From NCBI GenBank assembly GCA_035222895.1, contig JAVYIG010000869.1:1-64000 (forward strand): 64,000 nt of DNA, in the 5' to 3' direction. Under the pieces are notes generated by a model that was not told where the DNA came from, ran no database searches, and worked only from the letters and a program-made list of their open reading frames with translations. The stretch is from Strongylocentrotus droebachiensis (taxonomy: Eukaryota > Echinodermata > Echinoidea > Camarodonta > Strongylocentrotidae). Below are positions 8,685-20,600 of the stretch, piece by piece; the first letter of the stretch is position 1, and every line of letters starts with the position of its first letter. The position numbers were made by a program, and so were the translations under genes.

Positions 8685-11600
8685 GTGAGTGTCATTTACG
8701 AAAGCACCTGTAATGGGCATTTCTGGCATATTTGGCATTGTTTTATACTTGAGTCATGCTGTAGGGGTTTACCATTTGCATTATTATGATAATATAATTG
8801 AAAGGATAGAGTTTAGCGGGAGTGCACCTTAATACAGCTGGTATGTGATGCATACAAAGTGCACCTGTCCACCGTTGAATGTTATCTAATTATAGCATTA
8901 ACATATTTATCCTTGTGTTATCATTCGTTCTTTTTATAGAAATATGGAGGCTAACTAGTTTACCACTCATATTCTCGTACATGTCGGAAGTTCGCTGAAA
9001 GTCAACGTTTATAAAATGTACGAGCGGGTGATGCCAGGTTGAGAATCAAATAAAAAGTGTTCTTCCAAATACATAGTTTCACTTTCGGCAATTGTGTAAA
9101 TGTACACTTACAGATATCAGATTTTTCTCATTCAAATCTGTCTTCATATCAGTTTCCATCATTCTTGTAGGTATTCTTCTTCATGCTATATCTCTTATGC
9201 TGTATGTACATTGTAGTTGTTTGTTAACTTTACAACATCTTCAAATTCACATTTTCCAAATGCTTCTTTTAAGAAGATGGTTCATTGTTTTGTTGAATAT
9301 TTACAATCTTCTCACGCTTTTAGAGTAATCTACTTCTTCCTTCTTCTCCTTCCTTTTCTTCTTCTTCTTCTTCATCTTCCTTTCTCTTCTTCTCCGTCTT
9401 CTTTTACTTCTTCTTGGTTTCTTTGCCTCCTTTAATCCTGAAGATTCTTGCAGGTCTTCAAGAATTATAACGAAACCAACTGAATAATAATGATAATAAA
9501 TGATCGAAGAGATGTATGCTGTTTGTAGTTACTAATATTCTTTGACTATCTCATCGAAAAGCGACCCGGACGTTAATGTATAAACAACGATATCCAATGT
9601 GATAAGCATGAACAAAAACAAATCCTTCATAGTTTTTACCGAATAAAAGAAGAACGAGGAAAACAAGTAGAAATGGAAACAATGACTACTTATCATAAAA
9701 CCATGGCCTGGCATTTTATTGATAAGAAGAGACGAAACGGAAGGACTAAGGTCAGGCTATATCATCGAAGAGGAATTTATGGTAAAGATAAGTCGAACCT
9801 TGAGCTAAGTTCATGTGTACTGACTGACTAATGAGACCATTAATTTCAGTTCGACACGTGTGTTGTGTTTACCGTTCCGCGGTCAGAATTGCATGTTTAA
9901 TCCAGCTGAAAGATGCATTCAAACGGGGGATCATATTCATCCCAATATTCTGAACTGGACGAATCTCGAAGAGAGCATGGTGATTTAACAATTATTCGAA
10001 TGTATGTACATGTAAATTTTTCTACACATGTACTTTGATTTAACGGACGGACACACCTTGCAAACCTAAAATATTGTTTCTCTTCCATTCATAAACATTT
10101 ACTGTACAACGTTCACTGACGATCGAACTCGCTACATGAATACATGTAGTTCATATCATCATATATCTCTCTATATATTTCATGTGTTGCGTTCAAGGAG
10201 CACATTTTACATCTTGTAACAGGTATTTAACAATTAGAAACTGAAGGATTGATTTCAAGCATTCTTCGGCAAGCACCAAACATCTGTCTTTGCATCTACA
10301 TGTAAATAAGTTATAATAATATATGACAAAAGGGCGTTTATTTATGCCGTTGCAAATTTATTGTCATTAAAACAAAAATCATTACACCAGTCACAAAATT
10401 GATTAGATTTGATCGAGTTTGCAGCTCTATACATTGTACATGTACTACATGATACTCAACAATAGGCTGATTGTTCATTGTATCGCTTTTATTTATTTAT
10501 TTTTCAAATTTATGGTAATTGTTAAGTAGTCTGTAAAGTCGTGACGAGTTTTAGTTCGTATTCCACAAAGCACTCTGCTGTACAGGTATACCAAAACAGT
10601 GTCTGTGTCGTTAAATGCATGTATAATTCATGGCCCACACAAATGGTCACTGAATGATGGGACTATTCTTAGCCGCTCAAATCGAACAAATATGAAACAT
10701 AGAAACAAAGAGCGTTCATTATACCATAGTAGGTCTATGATCATACGCACAAGCTAATAATATGACTAAAGGGATGGCGTCTATATGAAATCAATAACCC
10801 TCATTGAATGCCGCCTAGGGTATCGTAGTGAAGTGTTAGATTTAATTAGACAGTGCTATCGCTGTCAACGTTTTTATTGGAACTTCTATGGTCAACTAGG
10901 GTGGGGTATACATGTACAATACATGTATACTGCTGTAACCATCCTACCTTGCCCTGATCAGTTAGCCTGTGTGATGAAATACTTAAATAGTATCCTCTAA
11001 AAGTACAACTGCAATGACTGTAACAACATTACAAGTTTTCAGAAAGCATGATTTCTTGTTTATAAACCTTTTTTTTAAAGATATCTGTATATATGCAAAT
11101 TTGTTTAGATATATTTATTTCGTTTTACGGTTTTTCGAGGGGGATATGTTTTTCAGGAACCCTAGTAAATGATATCAACCTATCTTGCTCATTAACGGTA
11201 CTACTCTTAGGTCTTGCTTCCTCTGTCGTTTTCCTTTTGATCGAACTATAAACTAGAGGGTGGGTAATGGATCGAAAATTAACATTATTTTGCCACATGT
11301 TTTCGTTTTAACATTCTTTTACTACTTCCGATTCAATCTTTTTTCCTTCATAATAATAAAAGTAAGATAGCGTAAACAAGCATGTCCTTTACGCCAGAAT
11401 CATATGTGCAAACTTAAATGATAATAACATTTTAAATAATTTAAACATGATGAAATGAACTTTCAACAAGAAGGCAAATCAACGTATCATTTTACTATAA
11501 TGGCTCAATCATTATGTATAATGTTATCTAATGGAAATAGATCCTGATATGGGGATGTTATTAAACAAGATAACAACACATGAAGAGGAGATTATTCCGG

Positions 11601-14600
11601 TGTCCTCAACAGTTACATCACACAGCCCTCTCCTCTGAACCGTGTAAACTGCATGTCAATTAGAGAGAGAGGGAGAGAAAGACAGACAGAGAGAGTGGGA
11701 GAGAAAGATAGACCGAGAGAGTGGGAGAGAAAGATAGACAGAGAGAGAGGGAGAGAAAGACAGACAGAGAGAGTGGGAGAGAAAGATAGACAGAGAGAGA
11801 GGGGTGGGGTCAAAAAGAAACGGGGTGAGCCCAGTAAAGTACTATGGCTTCTTCGTCTTGCATTTTACCATGTTTGGTAATGTTATTTTCTTTGTGGATT
11901 TAGTGGGAAAAGAACAAAAAGCACAATAGTTGATCATCCCTGGTGGTACCATGTCTATGGCTTCATGTTTGCAGGAGAGGTAGGTCTGTCAACATTCACA
12001 AAGCAAAGAGGTAGGGCCCAAAATAAAGAAAGCCGTCAAGGTCGAACACTGGGCTTACCGATGACTGTATTATAGCAGAAATGCATTTCATATAGATGAA
12101 GACCACTTATCTGTACAAGTTGTTTTAGTTTATCTTCTTTAAAACAAATTTTTTAATGAAATCAACTGACGGACATTTTTATACCTTATTACAAACAGGT
12201 GTGTACATTTACATGTATACCTGCAAAGTATATACATGTACATTGTACATGTAGAAATCATGTGCGAATTAAGTACAGTTGTGCATGCACATTTACGATA
12301 TAAAATGCCATTGTCAAGTCGATAGTTACAGTTATGGTCAATATAACATGCAAGTGGTGATATGTTGTAAGTGTTTGCGATCTTGTCCTAAACTCACAGG
12401 ATTTTATGTAGAGGTAAAATGAAGGCACAACGTCTACATGTATGTACAGTAGTTCACTAAGTATACATTGTAGGTATATCGGTAACTGCAAAACGTCGAA
12501 TTTCTGGACTGCAATCTCACATCTCTTCCAAGTGATATGGGCGTAAGGGTAAGGGGGGTTGGGGGCTCGTATCCATCAATAAATTCGCGTAAAAAGTAGA
12601 TGGGGAAGAAGAGAGAGGGAGGGGGATGAAGAGAGAGAGAGAGAGAGAGAGAGGGAGATAGAGAGCGCGTGAGATGATCAAGACTCAGAAGATAGCAATA
12701 TCTTCGAGGTCAAGATATTGATATGACAAAATAAAATCGATGAAATTGCCCGCTTTCAAATGTCACGAAGATGTACATTTTTTTGTTAATTTCATTTAAT
12801 TTCATTTTAACACGATGTGGCTCTTTCTTCACCATCTGATATAGAATGCTTGGATACAATTTCGAGAAGAAATCAGTTGGTAGGGTTATGTACATACATG
12901 TACATGTACATGTACATGTATATGTGATTGACATGTACTGTACATGTACATGTATGTAGGTCAATGTCATAACAAGAATCACTGGGTGATTATCAGGCGC
13001 GGATCTACGGGGGGGGGGTTTAGGGGGTTTAAACCCCCCCCTTGGGCGGCCCAAAAAAAAAAAAAAAAGGAAAAAAAAAGAAGAAAAAAGAAAAAAAAGA
13101 AAGAAAAAAGAACGCACGCTGGAGAGAAACCCTTTCAAGTGCAAATATTGTGAGAAGATATTCAACTCATCTGGTAACTTAACCAAACACATAATAACTC
13201 TGGATATAACTGTGTATTTAACTGTTACTTGATTTAAAAAGACGTTATCATGCACTGCTTTTTATGGTCTCCATTGTGTTAATAGATGCCAGGAAAACAT
13301 CACTTACGGGGTTCAAATAAACACCCAAAAAAAAATCGGATCGCCGCTTCGCGGGTCGTGGACGATGCTCCGCATCGTCATTATTTTGGTCAACCCCCCC
13401 CCCCCCTTAGCAAAAAGCTAGATCCGCCCCTGATTATTATAGAATCACTGGGTGATAAAATTACATCATTCAATATTGTTACTATGGTAACGAATTGCCG
13501 TACCCTCATTACAATCTGGCGAAGTGACTATGTACATTTTTTGTTGTAGGCCTACTTGACGCATAAATGGAGATGTATACATGTACATGTATGTACTTAT
13601 AAGTTATGAATGCATACATATACATTAAAACGAGTGGCAGATAAAATGTGAACCAAACATTAAAACGAGTGGCAGATAAAATGTGGATCAAAGTCAAGAC
13701 CATTCCAGGAGTCAATATGACAACACGGATGCACACGGTATAGAAACACACGGTATAGAAACACAATTGTACATTTAATGCAGGCATCAATATTTAATGA
13801 GCTAATTAAAACGAAATTCAAAATGTGAACTGAATTGAATTCACGAATTTAACATGTGATGGGGAGAAGTAATATTAGTGCTAATTCGACTCGTCTGAAT
13901 ATTTAGTTTTAAGACCCTTATCATACAAGATGTGAATGAGGACAATCGAAAGCTTCGAGAACTAACAGAAATCAGATCATTACACTTTTATCCTGGATTA
14001 TATTCGATTGCCACATCTCATTCTGAATAAAAATGGAAAAAACTATCATAGTAATCAACAGTTGAGACAATACGAAACTATGGTCTCTTTGAACATATTC
14101 TATTTCACTGTATACATGTACATTGTACATGTAGAATCGAATCCTATTAAAACCGGTATTTTTAAAGATGGAAATAAAATACATGTAAAAGGGGAAATGA
14201 TACGTGCGTAATAAACAGAGAATGACTATTTTTAACATTCCTTGTTTCACGAATCAGGACAAATCACGGTACACGAAAAATAAGAAAATAACGACCGCAC
14301 CTTCTATGAAGTTGTTGTAAATTCCAGGGAAGGATTTATGGTAATTAGAGTCGGATTTTTTCTTTTACGGAATGGATAAACAAAACCCATATGATGACTA
14401 ATGGAATATCCTCTCCATAAATCCGAGTTCTTCACATTTTGACCAACCCTGATCATTTCAAAAGACCATAATTTATCACTCTACCAAAATGGTCGACGTC
14501 ACGACTGAAGAATGCACAGTTTTGTATGGAGGCGTGTGAACAATCGTGATTGTGAATTCTACAGGGCCAGACTATCTATTGTTCATTTCACAGGGGTACA

Positions 14601-17600
14601 TACACAACTGACTTGGAATAATATTTGCTGAAGCGAAGAAGAAGTGCTTCGTTTCTACGGGAAACGCACACAAAAGTGATTATTTTCACGAATAAGTGAC
14701 TAAAGCACGTTTAGCCTCGGAAAGTTCAGTCGGAACCGGAAATACATAACCATGTAGCCCAAATCATTTTACTACTTTACTACTTACATGTACAATTTAA
14801 TAATAGGCCTGCATGCATAAATACATGCAAACGTTATCTTGACTTGGCTTTTCTTGCCCCTAAGCATTGTAATAATATATCACAGTGCTGGAAAAAAAAA
14901 TCGCATATTATTTTGTTGGCCTAAATGTAATCACACATGTTTCATTCCAACTCAAAATATTCCACCCGTACTTTTGTCAAAATCGCTGGAATAATGTAAT
15001 TTAATCATAAATGTCTTTCGACGATACAGGCCTAAATATACCATATACATGTACAGTAGGTGTTCTTCATATGCAGACTTCAGATAATCATGAAACACAC
15101 GTGATCATACATGTACACCTGTCACTAAGATCTACAATAAAATTGTACATGTTACTGTTCTAGTGGTTTCAAAGGTCTGTGAGTGGTTTTTACAAAAGGG
15201 ATATCAAGATTATCGTTTCCCAGACTGCATACCACTGTCAACTTGAATGGCCTAAATATTCTATTTCATAATACTTTCTTCTCTCTTTTCTCTTTTTAAT
15301 CCTTTCTCTCAGCTTTCTCTTTCAATAATTGATTACATTTTTCTGAAACTCAATTCTTTCTGTCATTATCTCTCCTCTTTGTTCTCTTTCCCTTACAAGC
15401 TTCCCGTTGCCGTAATGACTGACACTTTTTAAGATAGTAACATCCTATACATGTTATACATACTATTCAAATCACACAATATTTTACTCAGTCTATACCA
15501 GCCAGAAGAATATTACTATACGACAATTACGTAACACCACTAACAAATATCCTACACAATTACATACATACACATTCATTTCAAGAAAACAAACCAGATT
15601 ATTGACTGGTAATAGGGCAATAGTCTTTTGCTGCTCATACATTGAATTGTTAATGACAAACGTTCATGTATTTCCAGCTGCTCATAATGACAGCCACCTG
15701 CACTTTTTGTTAAACTCATTGGTATTTCGAGACTAACGGTGTAATAAAATCCCATTTTTGCGAAACTTCAGAGAATTAGACCACATCACGACCACAAGTC
15801 ATTTTCTTGATATTTCATGAGTTCTGATGCAGAGTCTATATGGTGCCAGTGTCCCGCATTATTATCGGTTGGGCCAAGGAGGTAGGATTATGCTATAAGC
15901 CAGGGAGGTGACCTCACTGGTTAGGCATAATAAATATCAAAAATTTATATAATTTATGTATCTTTTTTTTCTTCTTCTCCCTCTCTTTCTCTCTCTCTCA
16001 CTTTCTCTCTCTCTTTCTTTCTCTCTCTCTCTTTCTTTCTCTCTCTCTCTCTCTCTCTCCCTACCTCTTCCCCTCTCTATCTCCCTCCCCTCTTCTTCTC
16101 CCTCCCCTCTCTCTCCCCCCTCTCTCTCTCCCTCCCCCTCTTTCTCTCTCTCTCCCTCCCCCTCTCTCTCTCTCTCCCCTCTCTCTCTCTCTCTTTCTCT
16201 TTCTCGTTCCCACTACACTTGCATAAAGGTCTTTTCAAGTTACATTATACATTGTACGTCAACATTTTCAAAGCCTTTTTAAGTACATGAATGTGAACAT
16301 GTACACGTACAGTATATTGTAATTCAACACCCCAGAAAAAGTTAAGAACAAAAGAAAGCCGACAAAATCATGCATAATACTCTCTCGGATGTTTGTGTAC
16401 ACAACATATATGTTAATTGTTGAGGTGTCTTCTATTTTACAAGCTTTGTTTGTTTTTGTTACGTCTTTGTTCATTTTCAAGGTATCCTGTCACATTGTTA
16501 TACATGAAGAAGAAGAAAAAAAAACAATCGTAAAGCAATTCCTAGTATTTTAGACGTTAACGATTTCGTTCTATTTTATTTCTCCATCCATTCATTCATC
16601 CACACAGTAAACCTGACGACCACCACCAGCGGGATCTCGTTCAAGGGATTCATGGTTCAAGCCCGGGTAGTAGGCACATCCACACCGGTCGGTATATTCA
16701 GCGACACTTCATCATTAGGACAGAGGATAAATTGTCCTGATACCTTTGCTAATACTCTCACTCATATCAACAGCGATCCTAAGACTTTGGTCTCTGCGAT
16801 GTGGACAGGACCAAGCGACATCAACGGAGCAGACATCGAATTCGTGTAAGATATCCCCGACGACGTCCATCACTCTACAAATAAGAGTATTTTTGTAAAA
16901 TTATATATCACATCACTCCTGTAAATAGGCATATACATGTACATGTACTGTATTGTCGACATTATGAAGGGACTAGTTAAAAACACGACATCCCAATATC
17001 ACAATTCTTTTTTTCTTTCTCCTTTCATACAAATTAAGGACATTTTTGTTTAGTTTTTCTTGTTTAGTCAAGTTTGCAATGATTTCGATTGTTACCAATT
17101 ATATGTTTATGTCATCAGTATGAAATATTTATTTACATGTATTGTACTTTGGAGAAAACAAGATTGATTTGGAATAATATACACCTGTTTTTCGATGATG
17201 GAGGCATGACAATTGATGTGTCGTGACCACTCGTGTAAAAATATCACTAATATCTTGAAAATGACATAACGTGCATGATGATAAATTATATCACATTGCA
17301 ACTACATTGTATACATGACAAATGTTCAGAGTAATGGTCGCTAATTTTAAATTAAACTCTATTAATTACATATTTCCAATGTTTTCATCTTGCAGCGGGA
17401 CTTTCGTTAACCAGAGAGCCATTTATTGGACATTCGTCAGATCATTCACGTTGACAGGTAAGAAATACATCGCACCTCTTCTGAAATAAGTATAATTGGG
17501 GTTGTGTGTCTGGCGGGGTGTCTGAAAGCTGAACACAAGTATAGATATCTCTTTTGCCTTTGGATATAACAAACACAAATTATTCCAATAGCACGAAATA

Positions 17601-20600
17601 TCATAAATATGCGTCCTCTTATAATATTGTTTAATGTTTAATATAAGTCTTTAAAGATTTATGAATGTTGGATGTAAACTTCTGCTGATGACCGTTTTGA
17701 AATCAATTTTCCGGATATAAACCAACCTGTCCGGTGTTTTGGGTATAAAGCCCAATGTATTTTGTTCCATGGGTTATTGGTTGCAATGATTCTATCAAGT
17801 TTAACGTGCTTTCTAGATCGAATAACAATGGAATTGATACTTGTAGTCTTTCTTTTATGTTCAGTTTGTCTTATTCCTGGTAACGGATTGGACAGTAAAT
17901 GTCCAACTACAGTGGACTTTTCCTACACCAATACTACATACGAACCTGTATACAATAATTACCATTTTCGTAATAAAATGCGCAAATCTTAGTGAAGCGC
18001 CTCGATACGAATGATTTCATTCGCCTGTTTCGTTGTATTGTACTTCAATAGTCAGAATGTGAATTGCATGCATTAATTGTTGCACGTTAATTGTCAGATG
18101 AAAATCTGCGAATCCTTCAACCACACTACTCAAGTTTCTTTTAGTAACTACCACTGGACTGGACTTGTGTAGTGACTCGATAAGAAGAAGAAGATTGTTG
18201 CTAGGTAGGACAAATATTATGGCTTGTCCTACCTAACAACGCATAACGTATGCAATTCGCATGACTATTGAAATACGATTATTCGTAATAGGTGGTTACA
18301 TTAAGTTGTCCCCGATAGTTAATGATGTCAGTAACCAGGTTACCGAACATGATTATTTTGCAAAGACGGCATACGATAATTGTTCGTTTGAGAGGTTAGC
18401 AAAACCATATTCTTTTTTTTTAAATCTGAGTTGGCCTGCAGTCTTGTTAAATGTCTTCGGCTAAGCCTTGATTGAATGCACGCAGACAATGATTGTTGTT
18501 AGCTATCACACTCTGGTATGCGGAACTCGCACACGGCAATGGCTTAATTTATTAGAAGGAGAACATAGTGGATTTCACATGACAATATTATGTTTACCTT
18601 CGCAGATGCATGTATGCCAGAACCGTGCCAGAATGGTGGTACCTGCTTTCGAGCTGGTACGGAGGGCTATCATTGTAGCTGTGCAGTTGGTTTCACTGGA
18701 ACAGACTGCTCTGGTAAGATTTATAAAAAAAAACAATGTCACAATCTTGTCATCGTCTTTCGTTTTAAGAAGTTACAGTACGACCATTGGAATACGCCAA
18801 CCAATTTGAACAAAAATAATAGATTCAAAATGGTCGCAGTAAAGTATATGTCCAATCGATTTCTCTATGTTTGATTCAAGGGGGGGGGGGGCTGTCTTCC
18901 TATGATACCCCTTAGGCAAACGTTAGTGGCTCTTGGTATATACGTATATCAACTTAGTTTGCAAGTATAACAGGTGATCTAATTTCAAATATAGACATGA
19001 ATGAACAACTCCTGTAAACAAAGTTAAAGAATGCTCACAAAATACACATAAACAAACAAAGTATTTGTGGTCTCCCCCATTATTTTGTACGGAAGCGTTA
19101 AAGTGCCATTCTACTTGACGACATGACGAGATATTCCATCTTGTCAAGTTGACTTCGCATAAAGTTCATGTCGTCATGGCGACATAAATTATCTTACCAA
19201 GTCGACTTCCCAAAAAGTATCTGTCGTCATGGCGAAATAAATTATCTTGCCAAGTCGACTTCTCAGAAAGTATGTCGTCATGATGACATGAATTATCTTA
19301 CCAAGTCGACTTCCCAAAAAGTATATGTCGTCAATGCGAAATAAAAATATCTTGCCAAGTCGACTTCGTAAGAAGTACATGTTGTCATGGCGAGATAAAA
19401 TATGTTACCGAGTCGACTTAATAACAGTAGATGTCGTCTTGGCGACATAAATGATCACGTGGAGTCAGTTTTAAGAATTACAGTTAAGTGCAATCATGTA
19501 TTTGGTCTTCGTCACACTACATATCTCGCCATGACGACATATACTTTTTGTGAAGTCGACTTGGCAAGATAATACATGTCGCCATGACGACATGAACTTT
19601 TTGTGAAGTCGACTTGGCAAGATAATTTATTTCGCCATGTCGACATTACTTTTTGGGTAGTCGACTTGGTAAGATAATATATGTCGCCATGACGACATGT
19701 ATTTTTTTAGAAGTCGACTTGGTAAGATAACTTATGTCGCCATGACGACATGACATTTTTGTGAAGTCGACTTGGCAAGATAATTTATTTCGCCATGTCG
19801 ACTAATAAAAGTTGATAAGTCGACATGGTAGGTTAAATATCTTTACATGTCGACATGATATGGATATTAAGTCGACTTGACAAGATGAAATATCTCGTCA
19901 TGTCGTCAAGTAGAATGGCACTTTAACGCTTCCGTAATTTTGGCCTAACCCAATCTGGAAATATACAATACGAAAACGAATGGTGTAAATAATAATCCTT
20001 CATGATAATCCTTGATGTCCTTGCTTTGATAATGGTGTACTCTCGTGAACAGTTCTCAATGCAATTCAAAAATCCCTCAAACCTAAGAGTTGGACCAGAA
20101 AATAGAGGGGTAATTTGAGCAGACAATTACTTAGAGGTAACATCCCCCATCAATCTAATAACAGTATGCAATCTAAATACTCATACATTGTTTGAATCCA
20201 TGTATAAACTAATATGATTTTTTTTCCTATGTTGTCTTCCTCTATACCCCTATGTCCAGACCAAGCGCCATGCGCAGATGAGGTCCTAACATGTGGCGTC
20301 AACCACAAACAATGTTTACTCAGCGGAGCGAACGAGAACTCGTATGTTTGTGTGTGTTTGGACGGTGCCTTTTCAGTCAATGCACCGTGCGAGGATTCGA
20401 CCATGGCGCCTCCTACCACTTTACTACCAACAACAGAAATGGGTAAGTGACGGGGGACACCGATGCACCTTATTAATCTCAGTAACACCGCTAAAACCGA
20501 CTCCAACCGAACAATAAGTTGGCTATTCGAATACTGCGACTCTGTTTCCGGTCTCGTGTCTGTCTCGTCGGATTGGCCGAGGCAAAAATACCCCAGTCAC

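Larger units (their letters stand above)
8685..16607 (+). other. intron 1 (7.9 kb), repeat-rich
   Basis: Holds CTT-rich and GA/CT microsatellites (9343-9420, 11661-11802, 12603-12665, 15968-16205), TACATG repeats, the TIR element with zinc-finger relic (12994-13432), a 36-bp duplication (13622-13693) and many TACATGTA palindromes. Open frames inside show no domains. A first intron of this size could contain enhancers, but none is identifiable. Confidence 0.7.

Noticed and set aside
18197..18240. microRNA precursor
   Set aside because: Stem of 17 bp is shorter than the roughly 30-bp stem of animal precursors.
19189..19380. Repeated-peptide frame on the minus strand
   Set aside because: Arises from the 53-bp units of the foldback element; 53 is not a multiple of 3 and copies shift frame.
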